Below, piece by piece: positions 18,557 to 26,182 of a stretch of DNA of 64,000 nt (positions within the stretch are counted from its first letter, which is position 1; each line of letters starts with the position of its first letter). The stretch is taken from contig NZ_CP054041.1 in the NCBI RefSeq assembly GCF_013282665.1, forward strand, positions 1,966,001-2,030,000. The letters are read 5' to 3'. A model generated the notes under the pieces. It worked only from the letters and a program-made list of their open reading frames with translations, did no database searches and was not told the DNA's origin. This stretch comes from Listeria monocytogenes. Its GTDB lineage: Bacteria; Bacillota; Bacilli; Lactobacillales; Listeriaceae. A program made the translations under genes and the position numbers.

Positions 18557-19251
18557 AGCAGTCCTCTTTTCTATGTATATTGTAGCTTATTGTACCATAA
18601 ATGAAAAAAAGCTAATCAATAAAACACTTTTATAAGAAAAAAGCTAAGCGAACGCTATATATTAACCAAATGGAAGTAAAAATTACTTAAAATAGACCAG
18701 TGGAGAGAAATATTGCTATGATTTATTGATTTATTAAGAAAAATGTATTTTTCAATCGATGAAGACGCTTTATTTACAAGCTTTTTTGCTAATATAATGC
18801 ATCTAATTGAGAAAGGAACTTGACTATGAAGATGGCATTTTTGCTAGAGAATAATGCTTGTTTTGCTAAAAAAGTGCTAATATAATAGTGAAATAATGGA
18901 GAAGTCTTGCTGATTTCACTGAACAGACATCAAAACGTCATTTTTTAGCCATAAAAACAATCAAAAAGGTCTTTTTTTAGTATAAAAAAGGAGAAGAATT
19001 CTATTATAATGGTTATGTTGAACTTGAAATATTTCTATATCTAAAAAGTTTTTAGGTATCAGTTATCTTTACTGAAAATCAAAGGAGACAATACAGTGAA
19101 TTAGCAGAGAGAAGCGAAACAAGGGGAAGTTTTTACTTTTCTCACTCACTAAAAAAGTATGAAGTCATTTCGTTGAAAATAGAACAACTTAATTAAACAG
19201 TTATCTGGGAAACTTACTTTATATGAAATACGCACAAGAGAGGAACTGTTC
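18557..19251. other. gene-poor strip with promoter-like repeats and one candidate short peptide
   Basis: About 700 nt with no ORF longer than a few dozen codons. A 12-mer TGCTAATATAAT occurs twice (18787-18798 and 18875-18886). The second copy, with TTGTTT at 18858-18863 and a 17-nt spacer, is a convincing promoter. Directly after it AGTGAAAT (18887-18894) and ATTTCACT (18913-18920) form an inverted repeat. A third -10-like TATAAT lies near 19003. The strip leads into the decayed Rgg/LPXTG region and looks like the leftover of an accessory locus. Confidence 0.5.
18826..18885 (+). CDS. candidate 19-residue peptide
   Basis: A short ORF, MKMAFLLENNACFAKKVLI, with an SD (AAAGGA, 18812-18817) at good spacing and a TATAAT (18793-18798) about 30 nt before. 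It has a hydrophobic start and a cationic-hydrophobic end. It lies upstream of the remnant of an Rgg-type regulator, a family that often works with short peptides. Coding status is unproven, because an ORF this short can arise by chance. Confidence 0.25.
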   Translation: MKMAFLLENNACFAKKVLI

Positions 19252-19530
19252 ATGCCTACTAAAAAATATACCGAAAAATTTAAAATTAGCCTTGTTTACT
19301 TACACTATAAAGGAACACCTAAACAAACATTATGCAATGATTTCGGTGTATCTATTGCATCGCTTTCTAGATGGATTAAAGGATACGATCCAACGAGCGT
19401 AGACTTAAACGAAGCCGCTAATATTTTACAAATGTACGAACTAAAAAAACAAAAAGCAAAATTAGAAGCCGAAGTTTTAGCACTTTCAAAAGCAATTAAA
19501 CTTTTTAATTCTGATTTAAATCCAGTTTAA
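19252..19530 (+). CDS. orphan IS3-family OrfA-like helix-turn-helix protein
   Basis: A 92-residue protein with the layout of IS3-family OrfA: an N-terminal helix-turn-helix (KYTEKFKISLVYLHYKG, then FGVSIASLSRWIKGYD) followed by a leucine-zipper helix (YELKKQKAKLEAEVLALSKAIKLF). No OrfB transposase, frameshift window or terminal inverted repeat follows. Instead the gene has its own SD (GAGG about nine bases before the ATG) and ends at a clean intrinsic terminator. It may be a relic of an insertion sequence or a retained small DNA-binding protein. I recall an EGD-e counterpart annotated as transposase (lmo0832). Confidence 0.7.
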   Translation: MPTKKYTEKFKISLVYLHYKGTPKQTLCNDFGVSIASLSRWIKGYDPTSVDLNEAANILQMYELKKQKAKLEAEVLALSKAIKLFNSDLNPV

Positions 19531-19534
19531 AAAC

Positions 19535-19573
19535 AAAGACTACTCAAATAAAGTGAATGAGTAGTCTTTTTTC
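19535..19573 (+). terminator. intrinsic terminator of the OrfA-like gene
   Basis: Perfect 12-bp stem, AAAGACTACTCA (19535-19546) with TGAGTAGTCTTT (19558-19569), and T-tract. Confidence 0.85.
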
Positions 19574-19721
19574 GTTTCCAATGTGATGTTTTTGTAAGTT
19601 TTATTTTAAAAGTAAAAGCATTCAACTACTAAAGTAACTATACCAGAATAGCAATAATCGCTTCTTCCAAAAGTAGTAGCTTATATTTTCTGAAATTGGA
19701 TTTTCGTGAAGGAGAACGAAC

Positions 19722-19820
19722 ATAGTTGCTTATGGAGAATTAATTCGAGAAGTACGACTTTCAAAAGGTTTAATCCAAAAAGAAGTCTATATCAGAATTA
19801 TTTCGAAGTTCTATGCGATA
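19722..19820 (+). pseudogene. N-terminal remnant of an Rgg/GadR/MutR-type regulator, start codon lost
   Basis: Frame starting at 19722 reads VAYGELIREVRLSKGLIQKE and goes on VYIRIISKFYAI, the N-terminal helix-turn-helix of Rgg-type regulators. SD AAGGAG (19709-19714) is at correct spacing, but the codon in start position is ATA, not ATG. After about 33 codons the similarity stops and the frame runs directly into surface-protein sequence, so the rest of a protein normally near 290 residues is gone. This marks one side of a deletion. Confidence 0.7.
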
Positions 19821-19829
19821 GTTTTTTAC

Positions 19830-20135
19830 CAGAAAAAGCTGCCTGAACAATCTCTGGGCGCAGAAAATCCGTTAGATCCAATTATTCCTATAACATCTCA
19901 AGTAGAAACTCCTACGGCAGAAATTGCAAAAAACTCGTTTTGTCAAAAGAACAAATCACACCACCAACAGCGAAAAAAACGAAAGTAGCGCTAAAAAACA
20001 AATATCTAAAGCAATATTGCCTAAAACTGACGATAGCTCGGTAGACTTATAGGTACATGCCTAGATATTATAGCCATTTCTTGTGGAATTTATTTAATCG
20101 TACAACAAGCTCGAAAGCGGCGTCGTAAGGAATAA
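19830..20135 (+). pseudogene. C-terminal remnant of an LPXTG surface protein
   Basis: From 19830 the sequence reads a Pro/Thr/Glu-rich wall-spanning region (NPLDPIIPITSQVETPTAE). After at least two frame changes it reads SAKKQISKAILPKTDDSS, where LPKT (20017-20028) is a sortase signal lacking its Gly. One more frame change leads to IIAISCGIYLIVQ and the tail QQARKRRRKE (stop at 20133-20135), the hydrophobic segment and positive tail of a cell-wall sorting signal. The gene is dead: no start, several frameshifts and a damaged motif. EGD-e carries an LPXTG gene here (lmo0835, from memory). Confidence 0.75.
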
Positions 20136-20140
20136 GCAAT

Positions 20141-20182
20141 AAAAGAGCAATCCGAAAGAAAACAAACCGGATTGCTCTTTTA
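20141..20182. terminator. bidirectional intrinsic terminator
   Basis: AAAAGAGCAATCCG with CGGATTGCTCTTTT, between the surface-protein remnant and the convergent PsiE-like gene. Confidence 0.85.
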
Positions 20183-20593
20183 GCCCTCTCGCTTGAGCAA
20201 CTTTGTATTAGCTAAAAATAATGCAGCGACTAGGAGCAAAATCGCGCCTGAAAGTATCAGCGTGGAAGTTGCGCTAGAATGATCGACAATAATAAATCGA
20301 ATAATCGCTGTGATGCCAATATAAATAAAGTAGCGCAGCGGGAAATGAAAATGAGATTCGAAATATTTTACAATAAGCGCAATAAATTCAAAGTAAAGGA
20401 AAAACGTTAAAATATCTTGTGTCATATAATAGTAAGAAACATCTGTATCTAAGAAGAAAATATTATTGAAAATCGTAAATGCCTCTCTAATTAAAAAAGC
20501 AACAAGGGTAAAACCGACCATAATAAGTGCCAGATTTAGGGTGATTCGTAGCAGGATGGGAACAATAGAAGAAATTTTTTCTAATCGTTTCAT
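20180..20593 (-). CDS. PsiE-like membrane protein
   Basis: A 137-residue protein with four predicted membrane helices. The layout and the segment [31 protein letters not shown] are typical of the phosphate-starvation-inducible PsiE family; its biochemical role is unknown. I chose ATG at 20593 because AAAGGAGG lies six bases upstream, whereas the longer frame start has no SD. It is divergent from the ABC transporter and convergent with the surface-protein remnant. Confidence 0.85.
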   Translation of the reverse strand: MKRLEKISSIVPILLRITLNLALIMVGFTLVAFLIREAFTIFNNIFFLDTDVSYYYMTQDILTFFLYFEFIALIVKYFESHFHFPLRYFIYIGITAIIRFIIVDHSSATSTLILSGAILLLVAALFLANTKLLKREG

Positions 20594-20681
20594 CAGTTGC
20601 CTCCTTTCCAAAAACAATATCGCTTTTTTAGTCATTTTACACTATAATGGGAACCATGACTATTTTTAAGGGGGGATTGTT

Positions 20682-22403
20682 ATTCTAAAACGATTTTTTA
20701 GTTATTATAAACCGTATCGAACACTTTTTATCATTGATTTTGGTTGTGCCGTTTTAGCTGCTATTTTGGAGTTGGCCTTTCCTGTCGCGGTTAACCACGT
20801 GATTGATACATTACTTCCAGGAAAAGATTTTGGGTTGATTATTACTGCGGCACTCGCCTTATTATTCTTTTACATACTTAATACATTTATGCAGTACATT
20901 GTCACTTATTTTGGCCATATGCTTGGTCTTAACATAGAAACAGATATGCGGAGAGATTTATTCAGTCATTTGCAAAAACAACCATTTGGCTTTTACGATA
21001 ATCAGAAAACCGGGAAATTGATGTCGCGAATGACGACTGATTTATTTGAAATTGGTGAAGTGGCGCATCACGGTCCCGAAGATATTTTTATTTCGATTAT
21101 GTCCCTTTTTGGTGCCTTTTTCTTAATGTTAAATATCAATGTGAAATTAGCGATTTCGACCTTTATTCTAGTGCCGATTTTGACTGTTTTAATTGTTTAC
21201 TTCAACAAACGAATGACCAAAGTAACAACCGGGATTTTTAAAGATTTAGGAAATTTTAATGCCGGCGTGGAAAATGCCATTAGCGGGGTGCGGGTTGTGC
21301 AAGCATTCGCCAACGAGCCACATGAAAAAGGGCGTTTTAGCGTGCTCAATCAAGCGTACCGTCAGTCAAAACTAATGTTCTACAAAGTGATGGGCTTGAG
21401 TTTTTCGTTTAACTATTTTCTAATGCGATTGATTAGTTTATTTGCTCTTTTATTCGGAGCTTATTTTACGATTAATGGCGAAATATCTTATGGGGAGTTT
21501 GTCGGATTTATTTTGCTAACGAACGTGTTCATCCGACCAATCGAGAAAATCAACAACGTAATCGAAAGCTATCCAAAGGGCTTTGCAGGATTTAAGCGAT
21601 TCCTAGAAGTAATGGATACAGAACCAGCAATCCAAGACGAAAAAGGTGCGAAACCGGCCGAAGCGTTCCGCGGTGACATTGCATACAACCAAGTATCTTT
21701 TGAATATAGTGATGGGAAAAAGGTTCTAAATCATATAAATCTTTCTATTAAAGCTGGAGAGACTGTTGCATTTGTTGGGCCAAGTGGGGCTGGGAAAACA
21801 ACGATTTGTAATTTATTGCCACGTTTTTACGATGTATCAGCTGGTGAGATTACGATTGACGGTGAGAATATTAAACGATTTACTTTACCATCCTTACGAG
21901 CACAAATCGGTGTCGTGCAACAAGATGTCTTTCTGTTTTCCGGTACAGTTCGTGAAAATATCGCGTACGGAAAATTAGATGCTAGCGATGAAGAAATAGA
22001 GCATGTCGTGAAACTCGCGCATCTTTCCAAAGTAGTAGAAGAAATGCCAGATGGACTTGACACAATCATTGGTGAGCGGGGCGTCAAACTTTCTGGGGGA
22101 CAAAAACAACGGTTAGCTATTGCGCGAATGTTTTTGAAGAATCCGCCGATTTTAATTTTAGATGAAGCGACGTCAGCACTGGATACCGAAACCGAGCAAG
22201 TGATTCAAGCTTCATTAGAAGAACTAGCAGAAGGGCGTACGACATTAATTATCGCGCACCGACTTGCGACCATTAAGCATGCTGACCGAATTATCGTTGT
22301 AAATGAAACGGGCATCGCAGAAACGGGAACTCATGATGAACTTTTAGCGCAAGATAATGGCGCCTATAAGCGATTATATGATGCCCAGTTTAATACAATT
22401 TAA
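20682..22403 (+). CDS. ABC exporter (fused membrane and ATPase domains), possible AUU start
   Basis: A type IV ABC half-transporter of about 573 residues. The membrane domain has six helices, and the ATPase domain shows Walker A GPSGAGKTT, signature LSGGQ, Walker B ILILDEATSALD and the H-loop IIAHRLA. This is the size and order of lipid or drug exporters that act as homodimers. The start is unusual. The reading frame is intact from 20670, and ILKRFFSYYKPYRTLFIIDF is the normal N-terminus of such proteins, but it contains no ATG, GTG or TTG before a TTG at 20766, which would cut off the first helix. AAGGGGGG (20668-20675) is six bases before ATT at 20682, so I place the start there. A one-base deletion after TTG 20677 is the alternative. 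Confidence 0.8.
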   Translation: MLKRFFSYYKPYRTLFIIDFGCAVLAAILELAFPVAVNHVIDTLLPGKDFGLIITAALALLFFYILNTFMQYIVTYFGHMLGLNIETDMRRDLFSHLQKQPFGFYDNQKTGKLMSRMTTDLFEIGEVAHHGPEDIFISIMSLFGAFFLMLNINVKLAISTFILVPILTVLIVYFNKRMTKVTTGIFKDLGNFNAGVENAISGVRVVQAFANEPHEKGRFSVLNQAYRQSKLMFYKVMGLSFSFNYFLMRLISLFALLFGAYFTINGEISYGEFVGFILLTNVFIRPIEKINNVIESYPKGFAGFKRFLEVMDTEPAIQDEKGAKPAEAFRGDIAYNQVSFEYSDGKKVLNHINLSIKAGETVAFVGPSGAGKTTICNLLPRFYDVSAGEITIDGENIKRFTLPSLRAQIGVVQQDVFLFSGTVRENIAYGKLDASDEEIEHVVKLAHLSKVVEEMPDGLDTIIGERGVKLSGGQKQRLAIARMFLKNPPILILDEATSALDTETEQVIQASLEELAEGRTTLIIAHRLATIKHADRIIVVNETGIAETGTHDELLAQDNGAYKRLYDAQFNTI

Positions 22404-22445
22404 TGAATAAAAACTTTCGGGTTTTAGGAAATATTTACTAAAAGG

Positions 22446-22490
22446 AAAGCAGGAATTATTTGGGAATCCCAAGATAATTCCTGCTTTTTT
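22446..22490 (+). terminator. intrinsic terminator
   Basis: AAAGCAGGAATTAT with ATAATTCCTGCTTT and T-tract after the ABC exporter gene. Confidence 0.9.
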
Positions 22491-22502
22491 GTTTTCTGCA
22501 TG

Positions 22503-22545
22503 ATAACAAGTGTTAATGACGGAAAGAGTGTATCCGGTTTATATT
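22503..22545 (+). promoter_or_regulatory. PrfA box and -10 of hpt
   Basis: ATAACAAGTGTTAA (22503-22516) is a 14-bp PrfA box with one mismatch from the perfect dyad. TATATT (22540-22545) follows after 23 bp, the standard distance in PrfA-activated promoters. The transcript would have a leader of about 140 nt. Confidence 0.9.
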
Positions 22546-22621
22546 TTTAGCAGCGCAAAAGGGGAAATAATGCATTTGGACAGCAGAGGTGATGGCTTTA
22601 GAAAAATTGGTAGACTTTATG

Positions 22622-22635
22622 TGGAAGCGTTTGCG
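22622..22635 (+). promoter_or_regulatory. candidate cre (CcpA) site in the hpt leader
   Basis: TGGAAGCGTTTGCG matches the inner positions of the Firmicutes cre consensus and differs at the flanking A/T positions. It lies downstream of the promoter, where CcpA would act as a roadblock. Confidence 0.3.
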
Positions 22636-22695
22636 TAATATTATTCATCGCATTTTAAATTTGGAAGGAAGATTACACTTGAAAGGAAAATTATA

Positions 22696-24081
22696 ATGTC
22701 ATTATTCAGTTTAAAAAGAAAGAACCATTTTGTTCCACTAGAAATTCAAAGACAACAATGGTTCAAACACTTTATCGTTGCATTTATGTCTGTATTTATT
22801 TGTTATCTAACGGTTTACCTTCTAAGGAATAACTTTAAAGCAGCTCAGACGTTGTTAATTGAGCAGAACCATTTCAGCACCACAGAACTAGGAATGATTG
22901 GTTTAGCTTTTTCTGTTATGTACGGAATTGGAAAAACGATTTTAGGGTATGCCGTGGATGGAAGAAATGCTAAAAAAATAATGAGTTTTTTATTAGGGAT
23001 TTCTGCTATTATATCAATTATTATTGGAATACTTTTAGTTACAAAGCAAGCAACAGTAGGTATATTGTTTATCCTTTGGGGAGCGAATGGATTTGTACAA
23101 TCACCAGGTGGACCGGCTTCCTATTCAACTATCACTCGCTGGACGCCAAAATTGAAAAGAGGAAGATGGTTAGGTTTTTGGAATGCCTCGCATAATATAG
23201 GTGGTGCTTTAGCGGGAATTGTTGCTTTTTGGGGTGCGACTACTTTCTTTAATGGCGGAGCAGGAGGAATGTTTATCGTTCCGGGTATCATTGCGATCAT
23301 CATTGCAATTATTTGCTTCTCTGTGGGCCATGATGAACCGGAAGAATTAGGATGGAACTCTGCGGCCGAAATTTTTGAAGAACGAGAAGAGCAAGGAGAA
23401 TCCGAGACAAAAGACCTTTCTAGATTTCAAATTTTTTGTCGATTTGTTATTAATAATCCGTGGGTATGGACTTTATGTGTCATAAATATATTTATCTATA
23501 TTGTTAGAATTGGTATTGATAATTGGGCGCCAGTTTATTGTATTCAAGCGCTAGGATGGGGCACAAAAGATGCTATTATGACTATTTCTTTTTTTGAAAT
23601 TGGAGCATTGTTAGGTTCATTATCGTGGGGCTGGCTCTCAGATATTATGAAAGGCCGCCGTATGCTCTGCTCGATTATTGCAGTTGTCATTGAATTTTTC
23701 ATGTTAATTAGTTATTCGCAAGTTACAAGTGTTTATGGCATGTATACGGTATTATTTATTTTAGGATTCTTAGTATTTGGTCCCCAACTTTTAATTGGCG
23801 TGTCGGTGATAGAGTTTGTTCCTAGAAATGCTTTAGCTGTAACAAATGGCTTAACTGGAACGTTTGCATACTTATTCGGAGATTCTTTTGCTAAAGTTTT
23901 TCTAGGATATGTCGCAGACCCAACAAAAGCAGGTATGCAAATATTTGGCTATACATTACACGGCTGGGGAGCAACTTTTACCATTATGTTTACAGCTTTA
24001 ATTATCGCAGGCTTAATGATGATTCCAGTTGCATTAAAACAAGAGAAAATCATACGACAAGGAAAAGTTTTACATCTATAA
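22696..24081 (+). CDS. hpt: hexose-phosphate transporter (UhpT-type)
   Basis: A 461-residue major facilitator of the organophosphate:phosphate antiporter family with 12 hydrophobic helices. It takes up glucose-6-phosphate and related sugar phosphates in exchange for phosphate, supports growth of Listeria in the host cytosol and is also the entry route for fosfomycin. The N-terminal RRQQWFKHFIVAF-like start, LRNNFKAAQ, and SPGGPASYSTITRW are OPA-family features. The frame is intact. SD AAAGGAAAA precedes the ATG at 22696. It is controlled by the PrfA box 180 nt upstream and ends in its own terminator. Identity rests on family features, the PrfA box and position. Confidence 0.95.
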   Translation: MSLFSLKRKNHFVPLEIQRQQWFKHFIVAFMSVFICYLTVYLLRNNFKAAQTLLIEQNHFSTTELGMIGLAFSVMYGIGKTILGYAVDGRNAKKIMSFLLGISAIISIIIGILLVTKQATVGILFILWGANGFVQSPGGPASYSTITRWTPKLKRGRWLGFWNASHNIGGALAGIVAFWGATTFFNGGAGGMFIVPGIIAIIIAIICFSVGHDEPEELGWNSAAEIFEEREEQGESETKDLSRFQIFCRFVINNPWVWTLCVINIFIYIVRIGIDNWAPVYCIQALGWGTKDAIMTISFFEIGALLGSLSWGWLSDIMKGRRMLCSIIAVVIEFFMLISYSQVTSVYGMYTVLFILGFLVFGPQLLIGVSVIEFVPRNALAVTNGLTGTFAYLFGDSFAKVFLGYVADPTKAGMQIFGYTLHGWGATFTIMFTALIIAGLMMIPVALKQEKIIRQGKVLHL

Positions 24082-24096
24082 GTTAAACTAATTACT

Positions 24097-24137
24097 AAAA
24101 AGGTATCCTTATTAATAGTATAGGGATACTTTTTTTA
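24097..24137 (+). terminator. intrinsic terminator of hpt
   Basis: Hairpin AAAAGGTATCC with GGATACTTTTTTT. Confidence 0.8.
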
Positions 24138-24168
24138 TCGCAAAATGGTTTGTTAAGTACGAAAAACA

Positions 24169-25380
24169 TTATTTTACTAAAGAAGTCTTTTGGTAAAGGA
24201 TAAAAAGTGCAACAGTTATTAAAAGGACACCCATAACAGCAGGAGCGGCATGGCCAAGTGTAACATAAAGTTGCCCGCCGATAATTGGTCCGATAACACG
24301 CGCCACGGACTGAATGGCTTGGCTCCCTCCTTGAATCCGACCTTGTTCGCTAGCACTGGCAGATTTTGAAACCATTCCGTTAAACGAAGGTCCGAAAATC
24401 GAATCACCAAAACCAAAAACAAACATGCCAATAACGAGTAGCGGTGCAAGTGTGAAAATCGAGGAAGCTGCAATTAGCAAATAGCCAATAATTTCAGCAA
24501 TCATCCCCAAAATAGAGATTTGTTTGTCAGTTAACTTGAGTAGTAATTTAGGCATAACGAAAGCTTGTGACAGGATATCTTGAATACCCATAATCGAAAA
24601 CATCATCCCGATTAACGCGGGCTTCCAACTGAAGCTATCAATGGCGAATTGAGACATCACCGCTTGCAACGAGCCATTCGGAACCCAAATGAAAAATCCA
24701 GCAATCAGTAAGCGCCCTAAGTTTTTGATGGTCAAAATAGTAAGCAACTGGGAAAATGGATTGAGTCGCATTAGCGGAATTCGTTTTAAACGATTTGCTT
24801 CGTCTAAACTCTCAGGCATGTAAAAATAACCGAATAAAAAGTTGATGAAAGTAATTGCGGCCCCAAAGAAAAACGGCGTAGCATAACCAAAGTGGGCAAG
24901 CATTCCGCCAAAAGCCGGACCAAGTGCAGCGCCCGCACCAGCTGCAGCACTAACCCAACCAAAGTATTTCGTCCGCTCCTCTTGAGGTGTAATATCCGCA
25001 AAGAAAGCAAACAGTGTACTTATACTCCCACCAGTAATACCTTCAATAATTCGACCAAGGAAAAGCACCCAAAGCGCCCCACCAAGACCGAAAACCAACT
25101 AACCAATCGCAGAACCAATAAAACAAATGAGTAAAACTGGGCGTCTACCAAAGCGGTCACTTAAAGCACCGAGTCCAGGCGCAGCAAAGAATACGCAAAG
25201 CGCATAAACAGATGTGAGCAGTGTCACCATAAGCGCTTGATCACTAGCGTTTGTTACATAAGGTGTTACGAGAAATGGCACAACGGGCATAATAATACTA
25301 AAGCCCATTCCACAGAGGAAAACAGATATAAGACCGAACAGTAAAGTTTTCTTATTAATAAAAGATTTAGTGGATAACAT
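24169..25380 (-). pseudogene. TetA-like MFS efflux pump interrupted by one stop codon
   Basis: Two adjacent frames in the same phase together give a full 12-helix TetA/NorA-type efflux protein of about 403 residues. The first 93 residues (25380 to 25102) carry the start and motif A (GALSDRFGRRPVL) and end FIGSAIG. A TAG at 25101-25099 follows, and the next codon continues LVFGLGGALWVLFLGRIIEG without a shift. One base change from a tyrosine codon (TAT/TAC to TAG) explains the break. A TTG follows the stop, but without an SD it is a poor restart and would lack helices 1-3. In other strains the gene is annotated as a tetracycline-resistance-like protein (lmo0839, from memory). Confidence 0.85.
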
Positions 25381-25413
25381 GTAATACTCCTATCGAATGA
25401 TAATTAGTGTCCT

Positions 25414-25455
25414 AGGAAACATAAATAGCTTAACTCCTTTTTGTTTCCTTGTCAA
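25414..25455 (-). promoter_or_regulatory. promoter and operator dyad of the efflux gene
   Basis: On the minus strand TTGACA (25455-25450), 17-nt spacer and TAAGCT (25432-25427). AGGAAACA (25414-25421) and TGTTTCCT (25442-25449) form a perfect 8-bp inverted repeat that encloses the -10. It is a likely site for the neighbouring MarR protein. Confidence 0.55.
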
Positions 25456-25474
25456 CAAAAATGAAAAAATAAAA

Positions 25475-25503
25475 AACAGCCTAACTTGAAAAATTAGGCT
25501 GTT
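25475..25503 (-). terminator. intrinsic terminator of marR gene
   Basis: AACAGCCTAA with TTAGGCTGTT and T-tract on the minus strand. Confidence 0.85.
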
Positions 25504-25510
25504 ACTAGGT

Positions 25511-25981
25511 TTATTCGGTTTTTTGATTATAAACTTTCTGCATTTCATTATCTAAATGACGACGATATTTTTCCACAAATTTTAATACTTCCGCATATTG
25601 TGCATCTGATACATCTTCGAAAACTACCTTGTCACGATCGAGGAATTCTTGATGCAAATTATCGTGGACTTGGTTAATTTCAGCGCCTCTAGCTGTTAAA
25701 CGGAAATAAATTTCTTTCTTATTCTCCGTTTTTTGATAACTTTCAATATAGCCTTTATCCATCAGCTTTTTTGTGATTTTGCTAATCGCGCTCTTTGTCA
25801 TATAGAAGGCTTCCGCGAGTTTTGTTACATTAGGATCTTCATTTTTGGCAATATATTCGATGCAGTGGACTTCAGAAGGTTTATATCCTTCCAGCGCTTT
25901 TTCCATCTTCACTTTATTAATCCAAGCAAGCTTATTAAATAAATCTCTGACGTTCGCCATGACTTCTTCATTTTTATCCAT
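25511..25981 (-). CDS. MarR-family transcriptional regulator
   Basis: A 156-residue winged-helix regulator. The helix-turn-helix is NVTKLAEAFYMTKSAISKITKKLMDKGYIESY, and the wing is NKKEIYFRLTARG. Helices at both ends form the dimer. I chose ATG 25981 because AGGAGG lies seven bases upstream; a longer frame upstream has no SD. It is transcribed in the same direction as the efflux gene downstream but is separated from it by a terminator and by a dyad-bearing promoter, so it probably represses that promoter in response to a drug-like ligand. With the pump broken in this genome the regulator may have lost its main target. Confidence 0.9.
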   Translation of the reverse strand: MDKNEEVMANVRDLFNKLAWINKVKMEKALEGYKPSEVHCIEYIAKNEDPNVTKLAEAFYMTKSAISKITKKLMDKGYIESYQKTENKKEIYFRLTARGAEINQVHDNLHQEFLDRDKVVFEDVSDAQYAEVLKFVEKYRRHLDNEMQKVYNQKTE

Positions 25982-26182
25982 GTCATGCCCTCCTACTCTA
26001 TCTGCTTGTAGTATAGCTGTTTTTTGTGTCCGGTTCAACTATTTATTGCCTTTAGTAGCTAAAAGGGATACTTGAAAGCGCTGTTTGTTAAGAGTGTGTA
26101 AATTTCCAGTGTTATCAATATTATTTCACTGTTAAGATTTGTTATACTTAACACATAAATTGTTTGGAAGGGGCTGACATGA

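Noticed and set aside
18557-20180. Complete insertion sequence or prophage remnant in the decayed strip
   Set aside because: No terminal inverted repeats, target-site duplication, OrfB or phage genes were seen. The signals fit an orphan OrfA and a deletion.
20766-20768. TTG as start of the ABC exporter
   Set aside because: It would remove most of the first membrane helix and has no SD. The conserved N-terminal residues lie upstream in the same frame.
24169-25098. Second half of the efflux gene as an independent 309-residue transporter
   Set aside because: It would begin with a TTG immediately after the stop without an SD and would lack the first three helices, so a broken gene is simpler.
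26131-26152. GTTAAG...CTTAAC dyad upstream of lmca1 as a PrfA or other operator
   Set aside because: Arms are only 6 bp with a 10-nt gap, do not match the PrfA box, and no regulator gene points to it.
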